Under the pieces are notes generated by a model. The model worked only from the letters and a program-made list of their open reading frames with translations, was not told the DNA's origin and did no database searches. Position numbers and translations under genes: made by a program. This document shows positions 29,400 to 35,363 of a stretch of 38,428 bases of DNA, piece after piece. Each line of letters starts with the position of its first letter. Positions within the stretch are counted from its first letter, which is position 1. This DNA comes from a virus: IMG/VR virus record IMGVR_UViG_3300007770_001202, positions 1-38,428 of that record; one strand, given 5' to 3'.

Positions 29400-29414
29400 G
29401 TTACCGCCTCCTCT

Positions 29415-29453
29415 CATTAGATAAATAATACCACGCGCAGAACTTGTTTACAC
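29415..29453 (-). promoter_or_regulatory. Early-type promoter 13
   Basis: GTGTAAA 29447-29453, TATTAT 29425-29430, then AATGAGAGGAGG. Short leader with an immediate ribosome site and no hairpin. Confidence 0.72.
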
Positions 29454-29495
29454 GCGTGCAGAAAGGAAAGTTTCTAAATGGAAATATTCCCACAC

Positions 29496-29544
29496 GTGCA
29501 AAGAAAAGAAAGTCCCGCATGTGCAAAGAAAAGAAAGTCCCGCA
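29496..29544. repeat. Two direct copies of a 24-nt purine-rich element
   Basis: Copies at 29496-29519 and 29521-29544, each running GTGCAAAGAAAAGAAAGTCC plus CGCA. The region 29454-29705 holds no supported gene. On the minus strand each copy is a pyrimidine tract suited to transcript ends. Confidence 0.7.
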
Positions 29545-29549
29545 CGGGA
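29525..29549 (-). terminator. Hairpin plus pyrimidine tract
   Basis: Minus strand TCCC-GTGC-GGGA followed by CTTTCTTTTCTTT. Second of two terminator-like hairpins after the 74-aa gene at 29706-29930. Confidence 0.45.
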
Positions 29550-29550
29550 A

Positions 29551-29584
29551 TGAAAAGATGCTGGGGTTCCCATACTTCCCCAGC
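29551..29584 (-). terminator. Intrinsic terminator-like hairpin
   Basis: Minus strand GCTGGGG pairs with CCCCAGC (29560-29584), followed by ATCTTTTCATT. Best placed to end transcription from promoter 14. Confidence 0.6.
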
Positions 29585-29705
29585 TAGACACGGCCTGCGA
29601 CTCCGGCTCGTACGTCCGCTTGTCACGCTTACGCAACCGCTATGATCTAGATCAGCACCTGATTCGGCGCTCCTAGCGGTCCGTGTCCCCCACGAATTTC
29701 AAAGA

Positions 29706-29930
29706 TCAGGCCCCTTCTTCAGCAGTCCGCTGGATCGCTGCACGACGACTCACATCGTAGAGAATGCTTCTCAGTTCATCGATGTTGAACTCGTTAATCC
29801 GAAGCGTGAAGGAATTCCCGAAGCGAATTGTCGCCATTCCGAGGGAATCCGCTTCGACCTCGATCTGAAGCGGGCCGTGATTCTCGGTGTTCAGAGTATC
29901 TGTCGTGGTGAAGAGCGTCTTGTAAGTCAT
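29706..29930 (-). CDS. Hypothetical 74-aa protein
   Basis: Begins MTYKTLFTTTDTLNTENHGP; beta-rich (LQIEVEADSLGMATIRFGNS) then a helix (NIDELRSILYDVSRRAAIQR). GGAG precedes the ATG at 29930. Has its own promoter (14) and terminators. Unrecognised. Confidence 0.75.
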   Translation of the reverse strand: MTYKTLFTTTDTLNTENHGPLQIEVEADSLGMATIRFGNSFTLRINEFNIDELRSILYDVSRRAAIQRTAEEGA

Positions 29931-29957
29931 GCGTTTTCTCCCGGGGAACCATTCCCC

Positions 29958-29996
29958 CATTAGCTACATTATATCCCAGCGCTACGCTGGTTACAC
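29958..29996 (-). promoter_or_regulatory. Early-type promoter 14
   Basis: GTGTAAC 29990-29996, TATAAT 29968-29973, AATG. Leader hairpin GGGGAA-TGG-TTCCCC. Confidence 0.8.
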
Positions 29997-30000
29997 GAGC

Positions 30001-30231
30001 TTAGTGCGTCCAGGTTGGCATGCCGTCAGCGAGGTTGGGCTCAGGATCCCTGGGCACTACACGAATGCATGCCTCAGAGTTGATGTTGTACTTCCCCGGC
30101 CAGCCGTCCACGGTGATGGTCAGGTCCATAGCCCAGGAGTCCACCGCAGTGACCTCGCCGGTCTCGTTCTGATGTGTCCCGTAAAGGATGAAAACTTTAT
30201 CGCCTACCTTGAACATTCCACTGTCCTCCAT
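30001..30231 (-). CDS. KOW/SH3-like 76-aa protein with two possible starts
   Basis: Contains MFKVGDKVFILYGTHQNETG and EVTAVDSWAMDLTITVDGW, a KOW-like barrel. The first ATG (30231) lies at the predicted +1 of promoter 15, so it could be leaderless. The in-frame ATG five codons later has GGAGG 8 nt upstream and fits the MxxVGD start of related proteins. Both products may be made. Confidence 0.75.
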   Translation of the reverse strand: MEDSGMFKVGDKVFILYGTHQNETGEVTAVDSWAMDLTITVDGWPGKYNINSEACIRVVPRDPEPNLADGMPTWTH

Positions 30232-30267
30232 TAATAATATAATATCACGCTCTTTGACAACTTACAC
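30229..30267 (-). promoter_or_regulatory. Early-type promoter 15
   Basis: GTGTAAG 30261-30267, TATTAT 30239-30244, 6 nt, AATGGAGG. The AATG is a start codon and GGAGG is a ribosome site for a second start. The box gives the GTG-TAA end of the 74-aa gene. Confidence 0.75.
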
Positions 30268-30486
30268 GTACAAGCCGACAGTATTCGGGTCCCAACCACC
30301 GTTGACCCAGACGTCGTCGACCTGCCCACCACTGGGCGCTCGAGGGGTCGGATCGTTCTGCTCCACGTGGTTGATGGACAGGTGCGGGTTCCGCTTCAGG
30401 AAGATGGCCACGTCGACTGGCCAACGCTCCTCTAGCAGGATCTCGCCGGTCTGGAAGTGGATGACGTCATGAAGCTTGTTGCGCAT
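30262..30486 (-). CDS. Hypothetical 74-aa protein
   Basis: Begins MRNKLHDVIHFQTGEILLEE; ends VNGGWDPNTVGLYV with the final Val-stop in promoter 15. The ATG overlaps the TGA of the 91-aa gene (TGATG). Unrecognised. Confidence 0.75.
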   Translation of the reverse strand: MRNKLHDVIHFQTGEILLEERWPVDVAIFLKRNPHLSINHVEQNDPTPRAPSGGQVDDVWVNGGWDPNTVGLYV

Positions 30487-30761
30487 CAGTACTCGTCTCC
30501 CTGATTAACGCGGAGGTATGCGTCCGCAGCCGCTCGGGTGATCTCGCCCTTATCGACGAGGCGGTCCAGCTGGCCGCGGATGTCATCGGGGTCATCATCT
30601 TCCAGGTCGTGGGTGATGGTGACATACCCCTCGTCGTGAGCACGAAACTCCACGGTCTCTGGGGGTCCGAGCTTACGGACCAGAAAGATCAGGTCGGGCT
30701 CAGTCAGGGTGATGAATGAGCCGTCGGCCCACTGCATGAAAACTCGGTCTTCGCCGGACAT
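30486..30761 (-). CDS. Hypothetical 91-aa acidic protein
   Basis: Beta-like N-terminal half (VFMQWADGSFITLTEPDLIF) and an acidic helical C-terminus (DLEDDDPDDIRGQLDRLVDK). GGAGG precedes the ATG at 30761. First gene behind promoter 16, coupled to the 74-aa gene. An acidic surface suggests a DNA-mimic or protein-binding role, but this is only composition. Confidence 0.75.
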   Translation of the reverse strand: MSGEDRVFMQWADGSFITLTEPDLIFLVRKLGPPETVEFRAHDEGYVTITHDLEDDDPDDIRGQLDRLVDKGEITRAAADAYLRVNQGDEY

Positions 30762-30789
30762 GGCTTACCTCCGTAGGACTGCATCGTCC

Positions 30790-30828
30790 CATTGATAGTA
30801 TTATATCAACGGGCGCAGTTCGCTACAC
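30790..30828 (-). promoter_or_regulatory. Early-type promoter 16
   Basis: GTGTAGC 30822-30828, TATAAT 30800-30805, AATG. Leader hairpin GGAC-GATGCA-GTCC. The box gives the GTG-TAG end of the 57-aa gene. Confidence 0.8.
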
Positions 30829-30996
30829 GCACTCCGTCGCGTTCCCGTTGATCCAGTGCCCGAAGGAATCGGGGATCAGCTGCCGGAGCTTGGCAATCGC
30901 CTCGCGCTCGGTCCGTGCCACAATGACGCGGGTACCTCGGACAATGCCCTTCCAGTACCGCTCCGGTCGCTCGTAGTGAACTTGATATCTTAGCAT
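30823..30996 (-). CDS. Hypothetical 57-aa basic protein
   Basis: Begins MLRYQVHYERPERYWKGIVR; contains VIVARTEREAIAKLRQLIPD and ends NATECV with stop in promoter 16. AGGAGG precedes the ATG. Starts 8 nt after the stop of the 94-aa gene. Confidence 0.72.
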   Translation of the reverse strand: MLRYQVHYERPERYWKGIVRGTRVIVARTEREAIAKLRQLIPDSFGHWINGNATECV

Positions 30997-31004
30997 GGTG
31001 CCTC

Positions 31005-31289
31005 CTAGGCTGCGTTCAGCATGTTGAGTGGGACATCCCAGGTCATGGCGAAGGGTGCTGAGCCGACCTTGACCAGGGCCTTCTTCTGCTTGACCCGCTC
31101 GATGATGCCGGTGAACGTTCCCTTGCGGCCGGTCCAGGTGACGCGGTCTCCGCTCTTGAACAGGTAGCGCTTTCGCTGGGACTCGCGGCGTCGTTGAGCC
31201 TTGAGCTCGGCAACGACCTCCGAGTTGATCCGGAGAAGCTGGTCCTCACGAAAGGTGGGAAGCCGGCTGAGGATGTCTTCAAGTGTCAT
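31005..31289 (-). CDS. KOW/SH3-like 94-aa basic protein
   Basis: A helical N-terminus (DILSRLPTFREDQLLRINSE) and Arg-rich linker lead into a KOW-like motif, FKSGDRVTWTGRKGTFTGII. The basic charge and KOW fold suggest RNA, ribosome or RNA-polymerase binding. First gene behind promoter 17; GGAG precedes the ATG. Confidence 0.78.
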   Translation of the reverse strand: MTLEDILSRLPTFREDQLLRINSEVVAELKAQRRRESQRKRYLFKSGDRVTWTGRKGTFTGIIERVKQKKALVKVGSAPFAMTWDVPLNMLNAA

Positions 31290-31315
31290 GCGTTTTCTCC
31301 AGGGGGTCCATCCCC

Positions 31316-31354
31316 CATTAAGATAATAATACCACCTGACGTGGCTGGTTACAC
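31316..31354 (-). promoter_or_regulatory. Early-type promoter 17
   Basis: GTGTAAC 31348-31354, TATTAT 31326-31331, AATG. Leader hairpin GGGGG-ATGGA-CCCCC. The box gives the GTG-TAA end of the 62-aa gene. Confidence 0.8.
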
Positions 31355-31537
31355 GACGATGTGAATCAGCTCTACCAGTCGCTTCTCAGCCTCATGTCGT
31401 GCTGCCATCCAGTCAGACATGACCTCATGCTCCTCCGCTCGAGTCTCGACCCGCTCCAGGAGGTCACGAAACTTCGCGTCGATGGTGTCGACCTCCTCGA
31501 GGAAGCCTGACAGGTCTGGATTGGGAGCAACGGTCAC
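31349..31537 (-). CDS. Hypothetical 62-aa helical protein
   Basis: GTG start at 31537 sharing a base with the previous stop. Helical and acidic (FLEEVDTIDAKFRDLLERVE, ARHEAEKRLVELIHIVV), coiled-coil-like. The stop lies in promoter 17. Confidence 0.72.
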   Translation of the reverse strand: MTVAPNPDLSGFLEEVDTIDAKFRDLLERVETRAEEHEVMSDWMAARHEAEKRLVELIHIVV

Positions 31538-31896
31538 TAGGTGGCCTTGTCGTAGTTCAGGTTGACCAGGACCATGGCGCGGAACAGATCGTCCAGGTAC
31601 TCAGGTCCGCCGTAGTCGGCGCGCCCAGGGCACGGAACATCGATGCCCTGGCTGAGCAGGGACTGGATCAGGTGCTTCATGCCGGCGGCGTGGCTGCCGA
31701 CGCTCATCAGGCCTGACATGAAGTTGACGCAGCCTCCCATGATCTGGAAGTGCCGGCCAGCCGAGTTCCCACGTGGGAAACTGACTCGAATGTCAGCCTC
31801 GGGGTGCTGGTACGTCAGCGCTCCTCGAGTGAGGGTGAAGTCCGACTTCTCGAACCCCAGCCCTCGGAGGAAGGCCGCGCGAGCGCGGGCCGACAC
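31537..31896 (-). CDS. Hypothetical 119-aa protein
   Basis: GTG start at 31896 sharing a base with the stop of the upstream gene. Contains ALTYQHPEADIRVSFPRGNS, FQIMGGCVNFMSGLMSVGSH and YGGPEYLDDLFRAMVLVNLN. Unrecognised mixed alpha/beta protein; middle of a three-gene unit from promoter 18. Confidence 0.75.
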   Translation of the reverse strand: MSARARAAFLRGLGFEKSDFTLTRGALTYQHPEADIRVSFPRGNSAGRHFQIMGGCVNFMSGLMSVGSHAAGMKHLIQSLLSQGIDVPCPGRADYGGPEYLDDLFRAMVLVNLNYDKAT

Positions 31897-32204
31897 TAGG
31901 CCGACACCTCAGCAGCAGCCTCGGCCTCGACCGCATCGGTCAGGTCGTTGAGCTGGGCGGAGAGCAGGGTGATCTGCCGGCGAAGCTTGGTGATCTTGAG
32001 ATCCCGCTTCTCGACCCGGGAGAGCTCCCGTGCCAGGGCGACCAGGGGGGTGGCGGACTTGTTCGAAGCCACGACCTTGGAGCCGTCGGCGTCGGTGCCG
32101 TCAGCGTTCTTGACCCGGACGAGTCGCCACTTCTTGCCGTCGTGACGGGTGCCGAAGTTGCCGAAGTTCCAGGACTTGCGTTCTGCGTTCTTGAGATTTG
32201 CCAT
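31896..32204 (-). CDS. Hypothetical protein, paralogue of the gene at 26019-26363
   Basis: A 102-aa protein beginning MANLKNAERKSWNFGNFGTR and then HDGKKWRLVRVKNADG, KVVASNKSATPLVALARE, SRVEKRDLKITKLRRQITLL. It shares the WxFGxFxTxHDGKxWRLVR and SNKSATPLVALAR cores with its paralogue and has a coiled-coil tail. GGAGG precedes the ATG at 32204. First gene of the unit from promoter 18. Confidence 0.8.
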   Translation of the reverse strand: MANLKNAERKSWNFGNFGTRHDGKKWRLVRVKNADGTDADGSKVVASNKSATPLVALARELSRVEKRDLKITKLRRQITLLSAQLNDLTDAVEAEAAAEVSA

Positions 32205-32246
32205 GTGTGAAGAGCCTCCTTGACTCAGATGGTGACTCCATGTCTC

Positions 32247-32285
32247 CATCTTTTTAATTATACCCCGACTTGGGGCCGGCTACAC
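32247..32285 (-). promoter_or_regulatory. Early-type promoter 18
   Basis: GTGTAGC 32279-32285, TATAAT 32257-32262. The leader differs: no GGGG, instead GATGG...CCATC pairing over a 13-nt loop. Confidence 0.72.
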
Positions 32286-32324
32286 GAGCCGCGTTTTCTT
32301 TTTCCGTGTCGAGGCACCTTGCCT

Positions 32325-32363
32325 CAACTCCTATATAATACCCCAGGCGCGGGTGGGTTACAC
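32325..32363 (-). promoter_or_regulatory. Early-type promoter 19, no clear gene before next promoter
   Basis: GTGTAAC 32357-32363, TATTAT 32335-32340. Leader begins with the perfect hairpin GAGGCA-AGG-TGCCTC. Only about 40 nt separate it from promoter 18, so it either doubles promoter 18 or drives a relic; a 15-codon TTG frame ends in the next box. Confidence 0.7.
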
Positions 32364-32369
32364 GCGCGA

Positions 32370-32537
32370 CTAGTTATAGATCCGCTTGATAAGCTTCCGC
32401 TTCCCGTTGGGAATCTGCTTCCAGATCGTGCCGCTCCAGACGTTGATGCACTCGGCGTGGAACAGGCTGGTGGGTCCGATCTTGAACCGCTTCCCGTTCT
32501 TGTCCACCCCGGTGACGATGTAGATCAGTTCAGTCAC
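32370..32537 (-). CDS. Hypothetical 55-aa basic protein
   Basis: GTG start at 32537 inside the last codons of the 72-aa gene (8-nt overlap). Sequence has ELIYIVTGVDKNGKRFKIGP and a basic end (PNGKRKLIKRIYN). Unrecognised, beta-like. Confidence 0.65.
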   Translation of the reverse strand: MTELIYIVTGVDKNGKRFKIGPTSLFHAECINVWSGTIWKQIPNGKRKLIKRIYN

Positions 32538-32748
32538 CCGCGAACTCCACGAACTGGGAGTCGGCGTAGACCAGCTCCTCGAAGTGACCAGGGATAACCT
32601 CCTCGATCCCGACGAAGCCGGGGGAGGGATCCAGCCCGCACTCGAGCGAGACGTCCTCCAGGACCTCGGTGATCTCGACCACCCGCGATCCGTTGTACTC
32701 AGTGTCGACCATCACTCGATCGCCGACCTTGAAGACCTGAAATGCCAT
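32530..32748 (-). CDS. KOW/SH3-like 72-aa protein
   Basis: Begins MAFQVFKVGDRVMVDTEYNG, then SRVVEITEVLEDVSLECGLD. This is a small KOW-like barrel with an acidic end. GGAGGA precedes the ATG at 32748. First gene behind promoter 20; same general type as the GDLV genes at the right end. Confidence 0.77.
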   Translation of the reverse strand: MAFQVFKVGDRVMVDTEYNGSRVVEITEVLEDVSLECGLDPSPGFVGIEEVIPGHFEELVYADSQFVEFAGD

Positions 32749-32775
32749 GTTGTTTCCTCCGGGACTCCATTGCCC

Positions 32776-32814
32776 CAACTCCTATATAATATCCCAGGCA
32801 CACGTGCGTTACAC
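32776..32814 (-). promoter_or_regulatory. Early-type promoter 20
   Basis: GTGTAAC 32808-32814, TATTAT 32786-32791, then GTTGGGGC. The -10 and downstream bases match promoter 19. Leader has a GGG...CCC hairpin. Confidence 0.77.
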
Positions 32815-32817
32815 GTG

Positions 32818-33051
32818 CTAGCCGAAGTCGAGCAGGTCCTGCACGGTGCAGCCGATGGCCTCGGCCCTGGCGAGCAGCAGCTGGTCGTCGTCCATGCGGT
32901 CAGCCTGCAGCTGGACCAGGGCGTCGAGGATGTGCTCCCTCTCGCCGAACTCGCTGAGAAGGTACTGGACCTCTTCCTCAGTCATGTCGTAGATGGAACC
33001 TGGGTCGATGGTGAACAGGTCTGCGATCTCTGCAATGCGCTGTGGCGTCAT
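32818..33051 (-). CDS. Hypothetical 77-aa acidic protein
   Basis: Begins MTPQRIAEIADLFTIDPGSI, then DMTEEEVQYLLSEFGEREHI. Acidic and helical. AGGAGA precedes the ATG at 33051. Single-gene transcript from promoter 21. Unrecognised. Confidence 0.75.
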   Translation of the reverse strand: MTPQRIAEIADLFTIDPGSIYDMTEEEVQYLLSEFGEREHILDALVQLQADRMDDDQLLLARAEAIGCTVQDLLDFG

Positions 33052-33079
33052 GTGCGTGTCTCCTAGAGGGTGTATCCCC

Positions 33080-33118
33080 CATTAGCTACATTATAACCCA
33101 GGCACCCCCAGGCTACAC
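33080..33118 (-). promoter_or_regulatory. Early-type promoter 21
   Basis: GTGTAGC 33112-33118, TATAAT 33090-33095, AATGGGGG. Leader hairpin is weaker (GGG with CCC). Confidence 0.77.
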
Positions 33119-33262
33119 GAGCTCGAAAACAAAAGAAAACCCGCACCTGGGAAAGAAAAGAAGATCCAGGGAGCCCGGGCGTGTAATGAAAGAAAGTTTT
33201 GGATCCGCGGTCCGTCACGTGTAAGGAAGCGCAGGGTGTGGTATATTGGTCAGGCTGGGAGC
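33119..33262 (-). terminator. Non-coding spacer with hairpin and pyrimidine tracts
   Basis: No gene is supported. On the minus strand GATCCA (33200-33205 side) can pair with TGGATC (33163-33168 side), followed by TTCTTTTCTTT, and a second tract TTTTCTTTTGTTTTC follows CCC-AGGTGC-GGG. Likely end of the transcript from promoter 22. Confidence 0.4.
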
Positions 33263-33556
33263 TTACAGGTTATCCAGGCTGCCCGTATCGAACGGGTCCA
33301 CCGGAACGCCTGAGGCACTGTCCAGGGCGGCCGCCCTTCGAGCGCTCAGCTCGTTGGTCGTCATCCTCGGACCCAGCCCGATCAGCGCCGCAGCGCTCCC
33401 GCTGTGTAGCGGCTGGTCCATCCCATCCCAGAGCACCCAGGCTCCGAGGTGTCTGTCCCGCATCAGGACAATACCCTTCCTTCCGGTCACCCGCTCCTCA
33501 ACCCGTGTCCCGGTGTCGAAGTCCTTCTCAAGGTCATTCAGCGTTCTCTCAATCAA
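33263..33556 (-). CDS. Hypothetical 97-aa protein
   Basis: TTG start at 33556, GGAGG 9 nt upstream. Contains FDTGTRVEERVTGRKGIVLM and HLGAWVLWDGMDQPLHSGSA, KOW/SH3-like, then an Ala/Arg helical end. Single-gene transcript from promoter 22. Confidence 0.75.
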   Translation of the reverse strand: MIERTLNDLEKDFDTGTRVEERVTGRKGIVLMRDRHLGAWVLWDGMDQPLHSGSAAALIGLGPRMTTNELSARRAAALDSASGVPVDPFDTGSLDNL

Positions 33557-33570
33557 GGTGTGATTCCTCC

Positions 33571-33609
33571 ATTCAAGTACATTATACCTGGCGATGGTGC
33601 TCGCTACAC
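33571..33609 (-). promoter_or_regulatory. Early-type promoter 22
   Basis: GTGTAGC 33603-33609, TATAAT 33581-33586, then GAATGGAGG. Short leader with the ribosome site almost at the RNA start and no hairpin. Confidence 0.75.
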
Positions 33610-33612
33610 GAC

Positions 33613-33933
33613 CTAGGGGTCCTCTTCCTCGTCCAGGTCATTGGGGCGCCAGACTCTGACCAGGGCGCCGATAGGCAACCACAGCAGGACGTAGGCGGCA
33701 AACAGGATGGCCCAGCCGTCCAGGGCAACAGTCATGTCCTGTAGCGGTCGGGGCACTGCACCCTGCAGCAGGTCAACAGCTCGGCCGATGGCCAGACCGG
33801 AACCCACAGCGAGTACCAGCCCGACCACCAGCGTCACCAAAACACCAAGGGCGTTTCCTACGACCTGGCCCAGCAGCCTGAAGACATCAGTCATCTTGGC
33901 GCTAGTAACTTCTTTTTTTTGATCATCACTCAT
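33613..33933 (-). CDS. Two-helix membrane protein
   Basis: A 106-aa protein with hydrophobic segments GNALGVLVTLVVGLVLAVGS and GWAILFAAYVLLWLPIGALV and an acidic C-terminus (DLDEEEDP). Predicted inner-membrane protein, possibly a holin or antiholin or an exclusion protein. No ribosome site; TACTAT lies 6 nt before the ATG, so this mRNA too may be leaderless, though its -35 region does not match GTGTARC. Confidence 0.75.
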   Translation of the reverse strand: MSDDQKKEVTSAKMTDVFRLLGQVVGNALGVLVTLVVGLVLAVGSGLAIGRAVDLLQGAVPRPLQDMTVALDGWAILFAAYVLLWLPIGALVRVWRPNDLDEEEDP

Positions 33934-33993
33934 GTATTAATAGTATCCCGGAAAGAAAGAGTGTTCATTAAAAAGAAAGTCTCTCGAGAAAAG

Positions 33994-34045
33994 AAATCCT
34001 AAAAGGAAATCCTAAAAGGAAATCCTAAAAGGAAAGTCTAAAAGG
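33994..34045. repeat. Four tandem 13-nt repeats
   Basis: AAATCCTAAAAGG occurs at 33994-34006, 34007-34019 and 34020-34032, with a variant AAAGTCTAAAAGG at 34033-34045. The last unit contains the stop codon of the 62-aa gene, so the array grew into its 3' end. No gene lies in 33934-34037. Confidence 0.85.
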
Positions 34046-34226
34046 AATTTCCCTCGTCTCCCTCCGGCCTAGGCTCGTGGTGAAGCTTAACTCGGAACGA
34101 CACCTCAGCGCGGTGTTCCCCATGCCAGATCAACACCTTATTCCCGTCGCGACGGACGTCGTCCAGGGAATTAAAGGCATCCCGCAGCGAGCGGTAGATC
34201 TCGTCGATGACGTCATCCCTTGTCAC
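34038..34226 (-). CDS. Hypothetical 62-aa protein
   Basis: GTG start at 34226 behind GGAGATG, 15 nt after the tRNA-Ser 3' end. Reads VIDEIYRSLRDAFNSLDDVR then NKVLIWHGEHRAEVSFRVKL: a helix followed by a beta hairpin. Unrecognised. Its stop lies in a tandem repeat array. Confidence 0.7.
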   Translation of the reverse strand: MTRDDVIDEIYRSLRDAFNSLDDVRRDGNKVLIWHGEHRAEVSFRVKLHHEPRPEGDEGNSF

Positions 34227-34241
34227 GGCTCATCTCCGGCG

Positions 34242-34329
34242 TGGCGGAGGGGGTGGGATTCGAACCCACGGTGGCTCGCGCCACGGCGGTTTTCAAGACC
34301 GCTACCTTCGTCCACTCGGTCACCCCTCC
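34242..34329 (-). tRNA. tRNA-Ser(TGA)
   Basis: Acceptor GGAGGGG pairs with CCCCTCC, discriminator G, CCA encoded at 34242-34244. Anticodon stem-loop GCGGT-CTTGAAAA-CCGC gives TGA. The long variable arm is typical of Ser; T arm GTGGG-TTCGAAT-CCCAC. Its 5' end overlaps the last codons and stop (TGA) of the gene at 34320. Confidence 0.97.
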
Positions 34330-34607
34330 CTCCCGATCACAATCAGCTCCGAGGCCAGCCACCTCTCCTCCCGGCCCTCCCGGAGTAGCCAGACTTCCTG
34401 GGTCTCCGTCTCGTCCATCAGCCTGATCTGGTGAACACGGACCACGATCCCTGGTGTTGCCGGACCCATCGGCTTGAATCCCGGCTGGATGACGCCCCGA
34501 GGTGGATGCCAGCCCACTGCCAGGTCGCCAGGGTGGAAGACGTCGATGTCCGGATACGTGGCCACTGATAATGGTACCGCCCGTCGTCGAGGATGTACAA
34601 TGTCCAT
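34320..34607 (-). CDS. SH3-like 95-aa protein ending inside tRNA-Ser
   Basis: Core VFHPGDLAVGWHPPRGVIQP, then PGIVVRVHQIRLMDETETQE and RWLASELIVI. It is typical of the small barrel proteins that dominate the right end of the window. The chosen ATG (34607) gives MDIVHPRRRAVPLSVATYPD; reading further upstream to 34679 enters low-quality sequence. No strong ribosome site, so the start is uncertain. The stop codon overlaps the tRNA acceptor stem by about 10 nt. Confidence 0.65.
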   Translation of the reverse strand: MDIVHPRRRAVPLSVATYPDIDVFHPGDLAVGWHPPRGVIQPGFKPMGPATPGIVVRVHQIRLMDETETQEVWLLREGREERWLASELIVIGREG

Positions 34608-34799
34608 TCTTCGTGTACAATGGGTCCGTCTTGGGGTTAAGCGCCAGCAAAAGACCCAAAGATAAAAAAAGACCCCCATCGCTCCTAAGATAAGAAAGTC
34701 CTAGTCCCACTCCCTCTCCTCCACTATCCACCACAATCCTCCACCGTATGACACGTATCCACTGTCACGCGCACGTAGGGCCCAGTCGCAGTGGCCAAG

Positions 34800-35039
34800 T
34801 CATCCACCGTAGGAATCCCAGTCAGGACTGCCGATCGCTGGGTACAGCCAAGTACAGCCAATGGGCGTCACCACGCCGCAGTCCAGGACCACCACGAAGC
34901 CCCCATACTTGGTGTATTCTGAGGCGTCGAGCGACAGCACCAGGACAGGGCGGACTGGGTGGAAGTGGTCGTGCTTTGCGTCCGGTGGGTCGATGTCTGT
35001 GTGTAGCATGTCCCCTATGTGGATGTCCTCTATCAGCAT
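34800..35039 (-). CDS. GDLL-family small protein A
   Basis: A 79-aa protein beginning MLIEDIHIGDMLHTDIDPPD, with VRPVLVLSLDASEYTKYGGF and VVVLDCGVVTPIGCTWLYPA. It is a close paralogue of the next two genes (IxVGDLLxxDID..., LVLxxSLE, VLDCGV). Small beta barrel of unknown role. AAGGAAG lies upstream of the ATG. Confidence 0.78.
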   Translation of the reverse strand: MLIEDIHIGDMLHTDIDPPDAKHDHFHPVRPVLVLSLDASEYTKYGGFVVVLDCGVVTPIGCTWLYPAIGSPDWDSYGG

Positions 35040-35060
35040 CTCTCTTCTCTCTCTGCTTCC

Positions 35061-35363
35061 TTAGGGGTTTTCTTTATTAGCCGGCGTGGAACTGCCCTCG
35101 AGATCGGGGTCATCCATTCCGTCGAAGTACAGGTCAGCGGACTGGTCGCCTGGCCAGAGCCAGACACAGCTGATGGAGGTTCGGACGCCACAGTCGAGCA
35201 CAGTCACGTAGCCAGCCTCCCCACTCCCCTCAGCGGTCTCCAACGACACTACCAGAACCAACCTCTCGTCACGAACACCTTCCTCGATATCCGTATATCG
35301 GATGTTCGGTGGATCGATGTCTGTCCGAAGCAGGTCACCTACGTTGATGTCCGCTCTCAGCAT
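35061..35363 (-). CDS. GDLL-family small protein B
   Basis: A 100-aa protein beginning MLRADINVGDLLRTDIDPPN, then VLVVSLETAEGSGEAGYVTV and LDCGVRTSISCVWLWPGDQ, with a longer acidic tail than its paralogues. The ATG overlaps the end of the 68-aa gene by 7 nt, coupling them. Confidence 0.78.
   Translation of the reverse strand: MLRADINVGDLLRTDIDPPNIRYTDIEEGVRDERLVLVVSLETAEGSGEAGYVTVLDCGVRTSISCVWLWPGDQSADLYFDGMDDPDLEGSSTPANKENP

Noticed and set aside
29448-29636. 62-codon frame ending in Val-stop inside promoter 13
   Set aside because: It is composed of the repeated purine/pyrimidine elements and terminator hairpins, and lacks a ribosome site and any promoter. The Val-stop is explained by the box itself.
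23370-33120. Repeated G-rich/C-rich blocks resembling a CRISPR array
   Set aside because: Spacing is irregular (hundreds of nt), each copy is followed by a gene start, and the conserved parts are -35, -10 and leader elements, so they are promoters.
34213-34734. 173-codon minus-strand frame over the tRNA-Ser gene
   Set aside because: It runs across the entire tRNA and uses a different frame from the SH3-like protein at 34320-34607, whose composition and family resemblance are better.
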